Assembly (NCBI GenBank): GCA_017306015.1
Contig: JAFKJK010000011.1
Coordinates: 124,001-188,000, forward strand
Length of the DNA stretch: 64,000 nucleotides
Source: Propionibacteriaceae bacterium
GTDB taxonomy: Bacteria; Actinomycetota; Actinomycetes; Propionibacteriales; Propionibacteriaceae
Reading direction: 5' to 3'
The position numbers and the translations under genes are program-made. Below the pieces are notes generated by a model, which saw only the letters and a list, made by a program, of their open reading frames with translations, was not told the origin of the DNA and searched no databases. Shown one piece after another: positions 19,494 through 27,674 of this stretch (position 1 is its first letter; the number at the start of each line of letters is the position of its first letter).

Positions 19494-20471
19494 TCAGCGC
19501 TTGATGACGGTGGGATACACGTCCGCGGTGTTCCTCGACGACCGGGTGGTCGCGACGCCGTCGACGGTCGCGGTGACGCGCACCTCGACCTCGCGGCCGA
19601 CCTGATCGGGGCCGATCACGTAGGTGGCTGCGGTGGCGCCCTCGATCGGCTTGCCGTCGGACGTCCACTGATAGGTCAGCTCGGCGCCGTCGGGAACCCA
19701 GGTCCCGGGGACGGCCCGCTGCTCGCGTCCCACCTGCGGGCTGCCGCCGATGCCCGGGACGATCCACGGCGCCGGCGTGAAGCTGGCCGGCACCTCGGCC
19801 CTCGGCACCGGCGACGGACCGCGTCCGATCACCGGAAGGCACGCCCGCGCGCCACCCTTCCCGCACCGCGAGTTCAGCGGCGAGGCGACCGGCACCCCCG
19901 TCCACCAGGACGTCTGCTGGTACGCCCCGTCCCAACTCAGCGAGATGTGGACGTGGTTCTTGTGGTTCGCGGTCGCGGATCCGCGGCTCGGCATCTTCCG
20001 CCAGCCCAGTTCGGGGTAGTACACCGACCAGATCCGCTGGTTCCAGATCACGTACATGATCCCCAGCCGCAGCGCCACCTCCCCGTTGTTGGCGGTGATC
20101 CAGGCCAGCGCCTTGTCGACCCGCTTGCGCTCCGACTTCTTCTTGACGCTCATCCGCCAGTCCAGCGCCCGGCCCTCCTTGTGCTCCGAGCGCGTGCCGA
20201 CGCCGCAACCGCGGCTGATCCCGGACGAGCGACCGCCCCAGGTCTTGATCAGCAGCTTCAGCAGGGCCTTGGCTCCCGGCTTCGCGGACGGCGAGCAGGT
20301 GCTCTGCGGCATGTAGCCGAGGTGGGTGTCGATCGTCGCCGAGGCCAGGGCCCGCGGCCCCGACGGGCTCTTTGCGGTGGCGACCGGGCCCGGCACGACC
20401 AGGACGGCGGCGGCGAGGATCGCGACGGCCAGGCGCACGGTCATCCGGCTCGGGTGGTGCGGACGGAGCAT
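19494..20471 (-). CDS. Secreted M15-like peptidase-fold protein with C-terminal Ig-like domain
   Basis: A 325-residue exported protein. ATG 20471 has GAGGAGAG 4 nt upstream. The first 33 residues form a signal peptide (MTVRLAVAILAAAVLVV core, ending ATA-KS). Residues 45-190 have the pattern of M15/VanY-type zinc peptidases or the related ARB-07466-like domain: GYMPQSTC, SEHKEGRALDW (His and Asp ligands) and HVHISLSW (second His), so a cell-wall hydrolytic role is plausible but unproven. Residues about 240-325 form an Ig-like domain (VGREQRAVPGTW, TYQWTSDGKPIEGAT) related to those of the neighbouring surface proteins, but less basic. It is divergent from the nidogen-domain gene, and both promoters share an identical 10-mer. 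Confidence 0.75.
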   Translation of the reverse strand: MLRPHHPSRMTVRLAVAILAAAVLVVPGPVATAKSPSGPRALASATIDTHLGYMPQSTCSPSAKPGAKALLKLLIKTWGGRSSGISRGCGVGTRSEHKEGRALDWRMSVKKKSERKRVDKALAWITANNGEVALRLGIMYVIWNQRIWSVYYPELGWRKMPSRGSATANHKNHVHISLSWDGAYQQTSWWTGVPVASPLNSRCGKGGARACLPVIGRGPSPVPRAEVPASFTPAPWIVPGIGGSPQVGREQRAVPGTWVPDGAELTYQWTSDGKPIEGATAATYVIGPDQVGREVEVRVTATVDGVATTRSSRNTADVYPTVIKR

Positions 20472-20506
20472 CGCGCTCTCCTCTTCCGCCGGGACGGGGT
20501 TGGTTG

Positions 20507-20516
20507 AGGATAGCCC
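20507..20516 (-). promoter_or_regulatory. -10 region of the M15-like gene
   Basis: GGGCTATCCT on the minus strand, with TATCCT as the probable -10, lies 36 nt before the start. The same 10-mer occurs in the opposite direction at 20567-20576. Confidence 0.45.
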
Positions 20517-20566
20517 ACGGCGCGCCCGCCCGATGGGTACCTCCGGCAGCGCGGTGAACAGCGTTC

Positions 20567-20576
20567 GGGCTATCCT
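20567..20576 (+). promoter_or_regulatory. -10 region of the nidogen-domain gene
   Basis: GGGCTATCCT on the plus strand, 38 nt before the ATG at 20614, is identical to the divergent copy at 20507-20516. A TATCCT also lies upstream of the third surface gene at 24207-24212. Confidence 0.45.
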
Positions 20577-20613
20577 GCCTGCGAACCCATCGCGACGAGG
20601 TCAGGGGAACCCG

Positions 20614-23559
20614 ATGGGGCGACTCCGCCGTCTCCTCACCTGCGTCCTCGCCGTGCTCGTCGTCGGATCGGCCTCGGTGCCCGTCCCGGCCAACGCCGAA
20701 TCGCTCCCGAAGCTCACCGCGTCCGTGGTCGACGCGGCCGGCCCGGTCAGCTGGCCCGTCCTCGACCTCTACCGCTTCGACGCGGACACCGGCTGGGCGT
20801 TCGTCGACGAGTTCTCCGGCGAACAGGGCGGCCGGCTCGCCGTCCCCCTGACCGGGATGCCGGCCGGCGACTACACCGTCCGGGTCGCCGAGGGCAGCCA
20901 CCACGCCGCCTGGTACGGCGGCGCGGACGGCCTGCCGCCGACGCTGGCGGACGGCAACCACTTCACCCTGCCCGGCGCCGGTGACATCGCCCTCGGCACC
21001 ATCACCCTCGTCCGGCTGCTGGCGGTGCAGGCGCACGGCCGGGTGCGGGGGCCGGGCGGCAGCACACCGGCCGGCCTGGTCGTCGTCCTCGCCCGGGACG
21101 CGGACGCTCTCGCCGCGGGCGATGTCCTCGACTCCTCCCGCACCGCCGGCGATGGCACCTTCACCGTCGGCGCGGCCGCCGAAGGCAGCTACCAGCTGCA
21201 GGTCAGCGACCCGAGCCACGCCCTGCTGCCGGCGACGGCGGAGGTGAGCCTCAGCGGCACAGCGCCGGACCTCGGCACCATCACGCTGGCGGCGAACCCG
21301 TCCCGGGTCACCGGCGTAGCGCGCTCCGCGGGCGGCCCGCTCCCCGGAGTGGACGTGACCGTGCTGATCTGGGACGGAAGCGCGTTCGTCCCCTACGCCT
21401 CCGGCACGTCCGGCACCGACGGCGGGTTCTCCGTCGCCGTCGTCCCGGGCGCCTGCTTCACCGTCCGCGCCGGCAAGGACGGCTACGCCACCGGCTCCGC
21501 CGGCGGCAGCCTGCCGGCGACCTGCCCGGGCGCCGGGACCCGGCTGGCCGCGTCGCCGGGAGCCGCGAACGAGATCGGGGACGTGCTGTGCGTCCGGCTG
21601 TTCACGGTCACCGGCTCGGTCGCCAGCCGGTCCGGCACCGCGATCGCCGGCGCCGTCGTCGAGATCTATCCGTCCGGGAGCAGCGAGCCCGCCGACCTGG
21701 TCGACTCCGCCCACACCGACGAACGCGGCGACTTCACCACCGCGCTTCCAGCCGGCACCTACGACGTCCGCTACTCCGGAACGGACGTGCCGTTCACGCC
21801 GGTGGTCGTCCCGGTCACGATCTCCGTCGCCACCAGCCTCGGCACGATCCGGGTCGATCCGCAGCAGGCGCTGTCCGGGCAGCTCCGCTCGGCGGCCGGC
21901 CCGCTGGCCCGGGCGACGGCGACGCTCTACCGCCAGTCCGGCGACGACCTGCTGCAGAGCGGCCGGGCCGTCACCGGCGCCGACGGTGCCTACGAGTTCC
22001 CCGTCGTCAGTCCTGGCGTGCACTACGTCCTGCGGTTGTCCGGACACGGCTTCGCCGACGCCTGGCGCACCGGCGTGATGCCGACGGGCAGCCGGGAACT
22101 CGACCCGACCAGCCTGGACGCGTCCCCGTCCGACCTCGGCGCGGTCGCCGGCCAGCAGTTCCCGTTCTGCTCCGCCACCAGCCTGCCAGCCGCGGACGAC
22201 AACGCCAGCGCCGCGGTCTCGCTGCCATTCCCCGTCCGCCTGTTCGGGACGAGCTCCACCAGCCTCTACGTCAACACCAACGGCAGCGTCAGCTTCACCC
22301 GTCCGCGGGCCGCGTTCCTGCCGTCCCAGCTCACCGGGGCGACCGGCGTGCCGATGATCGCCCCGCTCCTCGCCGACGTCGACACCTCGGCGCCCAGCGA
22401 CCGTGAGGTGAGCTTCGGCGCCTCCGCCGATGGCACCACGTTCTGCGTCCAATGGGCCGACGCCCGGCAGTACGGCGGGGACGCCCGGGACACCTTCCAG
22501 CTGCTCCTCACTGCGCGCGGAGGCAACGGGGACGTCGATCTGACCCTCAACTACGACCGGCTCACCTGGGACACCGGTGTAGCCGTCGGCACGCCGGCGA
22601 CCGCGGTGGCCGGCTTCACCGACGGCACCGGCGTCGCGGGCAGGTACGTCCGGTTCGCCGGCTCCGGGGCTCCCGGGCGCCTGGTGGACGGCGGCGCCAA
22701 CGCCCTTGTGGCCGGCAGCCTGGGCACCGGACTGGAGCCGCCCCGGCCCGGGCGCTACGTGATCCCGTTCCGCGGTGGGGACACCGCCGGCTTCGGCACG
22801 CTGACCGGCGTGGTGGCCGGTCCGGACGGGTCCGCCGGTGGCCTCGTGGTCAGCGCCTGCAGGGACGTCGGAGCCGAGCCGAGGTGCTCCACGACGATGT
22901 CGCGGAGCGACGGAGGCTTCAGTTTCGTCGCGCTGCGGGCCGCGACCTACCGGCTGCGTGTCGTCGGCGACCAGGAGCTCGAGGACGACCCGGCCACCGT
23001 CCTGGTGGCCGCGGGAGCAGGGGCGGACGCGGGCACGCTGCGGGTCCGTCCGGTTCCGGCGAGCCCGTCGCCGACTCCCGAGGAGTCGCCCAGTCCCGAG
23101 CAGTCGCCGACTCCGGACGAGTCGCCGACGCCGAATGAGTCGCCTACGCCGGACGAGTCGCCGTCCCCGTCCCCGTCGCCGAGCCTCCCGGCGACCCCGC
23201 CCGTGGCGGAGCCGCCCGCTCTCCCGCCCTCGAGCGCGTCCCCGTCGCCGAGCGCGCCGCCGGCCGTGGTGGCACCGGCGAAGAAGCTGACGAAGACGCC
23301 GACCCCGACGATCTCCGGCACCCGCCGCGTCGGCCGGACCCTGAAGGCCAAGCCCGGCACCTGGCGTCCGGCAGGGGTGAAGCTGAGCTACCAGTGGCTG
23401 CGGACGGGCAAGCCCATCACGGGGGCGACCAGGTCGAGCTACCACCTGAAGAACGCGGACCGCGGCCACCGGATCCGGGTCAAGGTGACCGGGCGCAAGG
23501 CCGGCTACACGACCGTCACCAAGGTCTCCGCCGCCACCGCGAAGGTGAAGCGCCGGTAG
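20614..23559 (+). CDS. Secreted nidogen-domain repeat protein with Lys-rich Ig-like C-terminus
   Basis: A 981-residue exported protein. ATG 20614 (AGGGGA 5-6 nt upstream) gives a clean signal peptide ending near residue 28 (VPANA-ES). Residues 30-510 contain CnaB/carboxypeptidase-regulatory-like repeats (GMPAGDYTVRV, GSYQLQVSD, PAGTYDVRYSG). Residues about 525-715 look like a NIDO (nidogen-like) domain: PFPVRLFGTSSTSLYVNTNG at the start, then VSFTRP, FCVQW, DTFQLLL, DVDLTLNYD and AVAGFTDG. Another repeat follows, then a Ser/Pro/Glu linker of SPTPDE units (about 812-888) and a basic Ig-like module (about 895-981) with GRTLKAKPGTW and VTGRKAGYTTV, nearly the same as the end of the giant protein. 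The open frame continues 96 codons upstream, across the divergent gene, and is not used. Confidence 0.85.
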   Translation: MGRLRRLLTCVLAVLVVGSASVPVPANAESLPKLTASVVDAAGPVSWPVLDLYRFDADTGWAFVDEFSGEQGGRLAVPLTGMPAGDYTVRVAEGSHHAAWYGGADGLPPTLADGNHFTLPGAGDIALGTITLVRLLAVQAHGRVRGPGGSTPAGLVVVLARDADALAAGDVLDSSRTAGDGTFTVGAAAEGSYQLQVSDPSHALLPATAEVSLSGTAPDLGTITLAANPSRVTGVARSAGGPLPGVDVTVLIWDGSAFVPYASGTSGTDGGFSVAVVPGACFTVRAGKDGYATGSAGGSLPATCPGAGTRLAASPGAANEIGDVLCVRLFTVTGSVASRSGTAIAGAVVEIYPSGSSEPADLVDSAHTDERGDFTTALPAGTYDVRYSGTDVPFTPVVVPVTISVATSLGTIRVDPQQALSGQLRSAAGPLARATATLYRQSGDDLLQSGRAVTGADGAYEFPVVSPGVHYVLRLSGHGFADAWRTGVMPTGSRELDPTSLDASPSDLGAVAGQQFPFCSATSLPAADDNASAAVSLPFPVRLFGTSSTSLYVNTNGSVSFTRPRAAFLPSQLTGATGVPMIAPLLADVDTSAPSDREVSFGASADGTTFCVQWADARQYGGDARDTFQLLLTARGGNGDVDLTLNYDRLTWDTGVAVGTPATAVAGFTDGTGVAGRYVRFAGSGAPGRLVDGGANALVAGSLGTGLEPPRPGRYVIPFRGGDTAGFGTLTGVVAGPDGSAGGLVVSACRDVGAEPRCSTTMSRSDGGFSFVALRAATYRLRVVGDQELEDDPATVLVAAGAGADAGTLRVRPVPASPSPTPEESPSPEQSPTPDESPTPNESPTPDESPSPSPSPSLPATPPVAEPPALPPSSASPSPSAPPAVVAPAKKLTKTPTPTISGTRRVGRTLKAKPGTWRPAGVKLSYQWLRTGKPITGATRSSYHLKNADRGHRIRVKVTGRKAGYTTVTKVSAATAKVKRR

Positions 23560-23983
23560 GCCGGCGTCCGGCCCAGCGCCCGAGAACTGGGGACGGCGGC
23601 GTCCGGCCGGTTGCTCGTCCCGGTGTCCCGCACGGCGAGGCCACCGGCTGGGCCGTTGCTCAGCGCTCTCGCGTTGTCCGGGGGGCGGCGTGGCCTGGCC
23701 ACTGTCCGGCCACGGCGGCTGAGCGAGCCGCGACCGCCCGTCCAGGAGCCGGCCCGGGTGAGGCGACCCGGTCGCCGACTGGCCGGCCGAGCGGCCGGCG
23801 ACGAGGGCCCGGGACGTAGCCGCGATCCTGGCGGCGCCGCTGGCCGGGGTGTGCTCCGGCTGGCCGGACCCGGCCCGGAGGCTGCTCAGGATCCGGTTGG
23901 GGCTTGCGTGCGGCGGCCGCTCGCGGCAGGCTGGTGTCACCCGCTCGGGGGACAGCGGGCATTGCGGTATCGGGGGAACTGCC
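23560..23983. other. Gap without a recognisable gene
   Basis: 424 bases of GC-rich sequence after the nidogen-domain gene. I see no convincing coding region; frames crossing it are Arg/Pro/Gly-rich. A GCCGGCC-GAGC-GGCCGGC hairpin at 23782-23799, inside a longer interrupted palindrome, is the only clear structure and could act as a terminator. Confidence 0.4.
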
Positions 23984-24154
23984 ATGGAGATCGCCAACCC
24001 GGTGGGTACAGCGCTGAAGGGTTTCGCGCTGTTCTGGATGACCGGCCTGCTCGGGCTCGCGTTCGCCATCGGTACCGCCCAACCCACTCATGCAGAAGGC
24101 GCCAGTCCGGTGCCGGACGTCGTCGCTCCGGTGCGCGTCGACCCGGCGCGGTGA
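23984..24154 (+). CDS. Small secreted or membrane peptide (56 aa)
   Basis: ATG 23984 follows GGGGGAA at 6 nt and encodes MEIANPVGTALKGFALFWMT... with one hydrophobic segment (about residues 12-32), an AxA-type processing site (THAEGA) and a short Pro/Val/Asp tail. It is not a family I recognise. The position between two secreted repeat-protein genes, the good ribosome site and the signal-like N-terminus support a real small gene; codon use is like its neighbours. The 134 nt after it carry the promoter region of the next gene. Confidence 0.5.
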   Translation: MEIANPVGTALKGFALFWMTGLLGLAFAIGTAQPTHAEGASPVPDVVAPVRVDPAR

Positions 24155-24206
24155 CGGCCCGCTGACGATTCCGGCGGGGGTCTGCGTCCGAGGGGGAGTC
24201 TTCCAC

Positions 24207-24212
24207 TATCCT
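24207..24212 (+). promoter_or_regulatory. Possible -10 of the third surface-protein gene
   Basis: TATCCT within CACTATCCTTGG lies 77 nt before the GTG start at 24289. It repeats the TATCCT hexamer of the two divergent promoters at 20507-20576. Confidence 0.35.
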
Positions 24213-24288
24213 TGGTGGTTACCGGTGCGAGCCGGGAGGTGACGGGGGGTCGCCAGTGGTCGGGGGACACGCTGGGGGGAGCGCGCTC

Positions 24289-25539
24289 GTGCGCGCCCTG
24301 AAGCTCGTGCTCGCCGCGATTCTCGCCTCCGTCCTCGCCCTAGGTGCCGCCCAGCCAGCGCTCGCCGACGCCTCCACGCACTCCATCCGGGGCGTGGTGA
24401 CGACGCCGTCCGGTGCTCCGGCCGACGGGGTGCGCGTCCGGCTCGACAACTGGAGCGGTTTCCTGAACTCGGTGACCACTGCGGCGGACGGCGGCTACCA
24501 CTTCGGCGGACTGGCCGCGGGCAGTTACACCCTCAGCGCGATCGCACCGGAGGGCAGCGGCTTCCAGACGGCATGGAAGGGCGACGGCCCGTCCGCAGGA
24601 GGACGCGCCAAGCCCACCTTCGACCTGGCGTCCGACCTGGTGGCCGACCTGCGGTTCGAGCGTGGGGGGACGCTGACCGGCATCGTCCGCCTCAACGGCC
24701 AGCCGCGGGCCGACGTCCAGGTCTGTCCGGACTACCCGGCCGACCCGACCCGCTGCGTCCGCTCGGGCACGGACGGGCGCTACACCATCACCGAGTTGCC
24801 GACCTACACCGACGCCGCCGATCCGGGCGAGACCGGCAGCGGCGCGATGTACCCGCCGACAGCCTTCCCGAACCCGGGCGACCCGTTCGTCACGACCGTC
24901 GACTGGGGTTCGGCGTACCACGGACGCTACCTGCCGACGTTCGGCATCCCGGACGACACCAGGAAGTACCAGCAGGACATCGACCTGGTGCCGATCACCT
25001 ACGTCTCCGGGACGGTGGTCAACACGGCCGGGACCGCGGTGAAGAAGGCGAGCGTCTGCTACTCCGGGACCCATGTGCAGCGCTGCACCTCCACCAACGC
25101 CAGGGGCGGCTTCCACGTACGGGTCGATTTCGCCGCCTGGGACGACGTCGCCGTGCTCAACGTCGAGCGAACCGGGTACCGGGCGTCCGGTGACCTGGTG
25201 ATCACCCAGGCCCAGGTCAGCGACCCGGCCGTGGTCACCCTCACGCCGCTGGCGAAGGTGCGTTCGCAGCGGCCGGTCGTGATCGGCTACCGGTACCTCG
25301 GCTACACCCTGCACGCGGTCCGGGGCTCGTGGACGAAGGGGACCAAGTTCAGCTACCGCTGGTACCGCAACGGCAAGCCGATCAAGCACGCCACCAAGAG
25401 CAGCTACCGGCTGAAGCGCGCGGACGTGAGCAAGCGGATCAGCGTGAAGGTGACCGGGAAGAGGGCCGGCTACCTGACCGTCTCCCGGACGTCGAAGCCG
25501 ACCGTCCGGGTCGGCGTCCGGGTGCTCGCCCCGCGCTGA
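24289..25539 (+). CDS. Secreted CnaB-like repeat protein with Lys-rich Ig-like C-terminus
   Basis: A 416-residue exported protein. GTG 24289 (GGGGGAG 8 nt upstream) gives MRALKLVLAAILASVLALG and a signal peptide ending QPALA-DA; an in-frame GTG 33 nt upstream would bury it. Three CnaB/carboxypeptidase-regulatory-like repeats follow (GGYHFGGLAAGSYTLSA, DGRYTITELPTY, GGFHVRVDF), with paired cysteines in the second and third that may form disulfides. The last 85 residues are the basic Ig-like module (YRWYRNGKPIKHATKSSYRL, KVTGKRAGYLTV) shared with the two other surface proteins. The TGA stop at 25537-25539 is the first three bases of a 30-bp palindromic repeat, so the gene end and the repeat are fused. 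The function is probably at the cell envelope. Confidence 0.82.
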   Translation: MRALKLVLAAILASVLALGAAQPALADASTHSIRGVVTTPSGAPADGVRVRLDNWSGFLNSVTTAADGGYHFGGLAAGSYTLSAIAPEGSGFQTAWKGDGPSAGGRAKPTFDLASDLVADLRFERGGTLTGIVRLNGQPRADVQVCPDYPADPTRCVRSGTDGRYTITELPTYTDAADPGETGSGAMYPPTAFPNPGDPFVTTVDWGSAYHGRYLPTFGIPDDTRKYQQDIDLVPITYVSGTVVNTAGTAVKKASVCYSGTHVQRCTSTNARGGFHVRVDFAAWDDVAVLNVERTGYRASGDLVITQAQVSDPAVVTLTPLAKVRSQRPVVIGYRYLGYTLHAVRGSWTKGTKFSYRWYRNGKPIKHATKSSYRLKRADVSKRISVKVTGKRAGYLTVSRTSKPTVRVGVRVLAPR

Positions 25540-25627
25540 ACCGTCGGGGACAGGTACTTCGGTTCATCTGAACCGTCGCGCCGCGCTGAACCGTCGGTGA
25601 ACCGCCGGGGACAGGTACTTCGGTTCA
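25537..25627. repeat. Two 30-bp TGAACC repeats with a duplicated gene end
   Basis: Full copies lie at 25537-25566 and 25598-25627, both forward. Between them is a partial copy (TGAACCGTCG at 25569). The sequence GCCGCGCTGAACCGTCGG then repeats the end of the upstream gene plus the first repeat arm. This shows that repeat growth copied flanking DNA as well. Confidence 0.88.
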
Positions 25628-25696
25628 GCGGTGAGGCGATCAGTCGGGGACGGACTCCGTCGGCTCACCGCGATTCGCCGGGGACGCCTGCGACCG

Positions 25697-25795
25697 GTAG
25701 GCTGTTCCACTGGCCGTCCACTGGATGGCCGATACGCCCTCCTGCTACGGGAAGCGCCCGTAGCCGCTCTAGACCAGAGGAGGTGGAGTTCGCGT
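25697..25795 (+). promoter_or_regulatory. rpsF leader with two hairpins
   Basis: A TAGGCT (25697-25702) could be the -10. The leader then holds a GGCCGTCC...GGATGGCC stem and a perfect GCTACGGG / CCCGTAGC stem (25744-25764) just before AGGAGG. Autoregulation of rpsF operons by an S6:S18 leader element is known in several bacterial phyla. That this leader works so is inference from position only. Confidence 0.35.
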
Positions 25796-26086
25796 ATGCG
25801 CACCTACGAAGTCGTGGTCATCATCGACCCCGAGGTCGACGACCGCCAGGTGAACGGCCTGCTGGAGAAGCCCCTTGCCGGGCTGACCAAGGCCGGTGGC
25901 ACCGTCGATCAGATCGATGTCTGGGGACGGCGCAAGCTGGCCTACGACATCCAGAAGAAGTCCGAAGGCATCTACGCCGTCATCACCGTGACCACTGAGC
26001 CGGCCGTGGTGAAGGAGCTGGATCGCCAGTTCACGCTCAACGAGCGGATCATGCGCACCAAGGTGATCCGTCCCGACCTGCACTGA
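25796..26086 (+). CDS. rpsF: 30S ribosomal protein bS6
   Basis: A 96-residue primary rRNA-binding protein of the small subunit that binds 16S rRNA with S18. [16 protein letters not shown] at the start and [17 protein letters not shown] in the middle are diagnostic. The ATG at 25796 lies 11 nt after AGGAGG, a rather long spacing. A longer upstream frame exists but enters the leader hairpins and is rejected. First gene of the rpsF-ssb-rpsR-rplI operon. Confidence 0.97.
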   Translation: MRTYEVVVIIDPEVDDRQVNGLLEKPLAGLTKAGGTVDQIDVWGRRKLAYDIQKKSEGIYAVITVTTEPAVVKELDRQFTLNERIMRTKVIRPDLH

Positions 26087-26168
26087 GTCCTCGACGGCTC
26101 TGGCGGGTCGTCAGTACCTACTGACAGGCTGGAGCCGACAACCAACGTCCGACTCGAAAGACACCAAC

Positions 26169-26681
26169 ATGGCTGGCGAGACCCTCATCACCCTGGTCGG
26201 CAACCTGACCGCCGATCCGGAACTGCGCTTCACCCCGTCCGGGGCGCCCGTGGCGAACTTCACCGTCGCGTCCACCCCCCGCACGTTCGATCGCAACGCG
26301 AACGAGTGGAAGGACGGGGACGCGATGTTCCTCAACTGCGCGGTCTGGCGACAGGCCGCCGAGAACGTCGCCGAATCCCTCACCAAGGGGATGCGCGTGA
26401 TCGTCCAGGGGCGGCTGAAGAGCCGCAGCTACGAGACCCGTGAGGGCGAGAAGCGCACCGTCTTCGAGATCGACGTCGAAGAGGTCGGCCCGGCGCTGAA
26501 GTACGCCACCGCCAAGGTCACCCGCAATGCGAGTGGTGGCGGCGGCAACTACTCCGGCGGCGGCTACTCCGGTGGCGGTTCGTCGGGCGGCGCGTCCGGC
26601 GGCTCGGACTGGAACCGCAGCCAGCCGTCCGGTGGTGCCGACCCCTGGGCCGGCGCCCAGAGCGAGGAACCGCCGTTCTGA
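26169..26681 (+). CDS. ssb: Single-stranded DNA-binding protein
   Basis: A 170-residue SSB that coats single-stranded DNA in replication and repair. Residues 1-110 form the OB fold ([71 protein letters not shown]). A Gly/Ser-rich linker (about 120-155) follows, and the acidic tip ends EEPPF, the partner-binding tail. It lies between rpsF (82-nt gap) and rpsR (113-nt gap), the usual actinobacterial order. Confidence 0.97.
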   Translation: MAGETLITLVGNLTADPELRFTPSGAPVANFTVASTPRTFDRNANEWKDGDAMFLNCAVWRQAAENVAESLTKGMRVIVQGRLKSRSYETREGEKRTVFEIDVEEVGPALKYATAKVTRNASGGGGNYSGGGYSGGGSSGGASGGSDWNRSQPSGGADPWAGAQSEEPPF

Positions 26682-26794
26682 TCCCGGGTCTTCGACGGTT
26701 CTGCCCGCTGACCGGCGAGTGAGCCTGTCGACCCCAACCAAACATCCACGTCCATTCCGGCAACAGCCGGGCTTTCATGAAGGAGAGCACCACA

Positions 26795-27031
26795 ATGGCC
26801 CCACAGCGCAAGCCTGTGAAATCCAAGAAGATCGTGCCGGCGAAGTCCGTCAAGATCGGCCACGTCGACTACAAGGACACCGCGACCCTGCGGAAGTTCA
26901 TCTCTGAGCGCGGCAAGATCCGCGCGCGCCGGGTGACCGGCCTGTCCGTCCAGGAGCAGCGCATGGTCGCGATCGCGGTGAAGAACGCCCGCGAGCTCGC
27001 CCTGCTGCCGTACGCGTCCGGCTCGCGCTGA
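26795..27031 (+). CDS. rpsR: 30S ribosomal protein bS18, cysteine-free (C-minus) form
   Basis: A 78-residue partner of S6 on the 30S platform. The core [20 protein letters not shown] followed by RRVTG and [19 protein letters not shown] is unmistakable. The start is ATG 26795 (AAGGAGAG upstream), not the ATG six codons earlier, which overlaps that ribosome site. The protein has no cysteine: positions that carry the CxxC and single Cys ligands in zinc-binding S18 read KKIVPAKS and TGLSVQ. This is the zinc-independent form, here in the main rpsF operon and not in a zinc-starvation cluster. Confidence 0.95.
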   Translation: MAPQRKPVKSKKIVPAKSVKIGHVDYKDTATLRKFISERGKIRARRVTGLSVQEQRMVAIAVKNARELALLPYASGSR

Positions 27032-27044
27032 TCGGAGTTCTGAG

Positions 27045-27491
27045 ATGAAGCTGATTCTGACTGCACCCGTCGAGCACCTGGGCGTGCCCGGCGACATCGT
27101 CGAGGTGAAGGACGGCTACGGCCGCAATTTCCTGCTGCCCCGCAACTTCGCGATCACGTGGACGCGTGGCGCGGAGAAGCAGATCGAGGGCATCAAGCGG
27201 GCCCGGGACGCCCGGGAGATCCGCAGCAACGAGCACGCAACCCAGGTGCGTGAGCAGCTGGAGGGCCTGAAGGTCATCCTGCCGGCGCACGCTGCCGACT
27301 CGGGCAAGCTGTTCGGTGCCGTGACCGCGGCCGACATCGCTCTCGCGGTGAAGAAGGCCGGCGGCCCGGCCATCGACAAGCGCTCGGTCGACATCGCCAA
27401 GCCGATCAAGTCGGTTGGCGACCACACCGTCGGCATCAAGCTCACCGCTGGCGTCGTCGCCCACATCAACGTGGCGGTCGCCGCGGCCTGA
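27045..27491 (+). CDS. rplI: 50S ribosomal protein bL9
   Basis: A 148-residue two-domain protein bound to 23S rRNA near the L1 stalk. The N-terminal domain shows MKLILTAPVEHLGVPGDIVE and VKDGYGRNFLLPRNFA; a long connecting helix follows, then the C-terminal domain (SGKLFGAVTAADIALAV, VGDHTVGIKLTAGV). The ATG lies 13 nt after rpsR with GGAG upstream. Last gene of the operon; two 30-bp repeats begin 60 nt downstream. Confidence 0.97.
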   Translation: MKLILTAPVEHLGVPGDIVEVKDGYGRNFLLPRNFAITWTRGAEKQIEGIKRARDAREIRSNEHATQVREQLEGLKVILPAHAADSGKLFGAVTAADIALAVKKAGGPAIDKRSVDIAKPIKSVGDHTVGIKLTAGVVAHINVAVAAA

Positions 27492-27551
27492 GCCGTGACG
27501 CAAGCGCCGGTCGTCCCGTTGGGCGGCCGGCGCTTTCGCGTCCGGAGTGTG

Positions 27552-27635
27552 TGAACCGAAGTACCTGTCCCCGTCGGTTCAGGTTCCGGGTGTGTCCGTG
27601 CGGTGTGAACCGAAGTACCTGTCCCCGCCGGTTCA
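27552..27635. repeat. Pair of 30-bp TGAACC repeats (reverse)
   Basis: Copies at 27552-27581 and 27606-27635, both in reverse orientation (TGAACCGAAGTACCTGTCCC start), lie between rplI and the DUF3152 gene. They differ at one or two positions. The 24-nt spacer is Cys/Val-codon-like but not coding. Confidence 0.9.
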
Positions 27636-27662
27636 GGTCCCGGACGCCGCCGGACGGCTGGG

Positions 27663-27668
27663 TAGGGT
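27663..27668 (+). promoter_or_regulatory. Leaderless -10 box of the DUF3152-like gene
   Basis: TAGGGT ends exactly 6 nt before the GTG start at 27675. It gives this gene its own promoter, downstream of the rplI operon and of the repeat pair. Confidence 0.5.
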
Positions 27669-27674
27669 GGCCGC

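Noticed and set aside
20326..20613. 96-codon N-terminal extension of the nidogen-domain protein
   Set aside because: It overlaps the divergent secreted protein and both promoters; a clean signal peptide begins at 20614.
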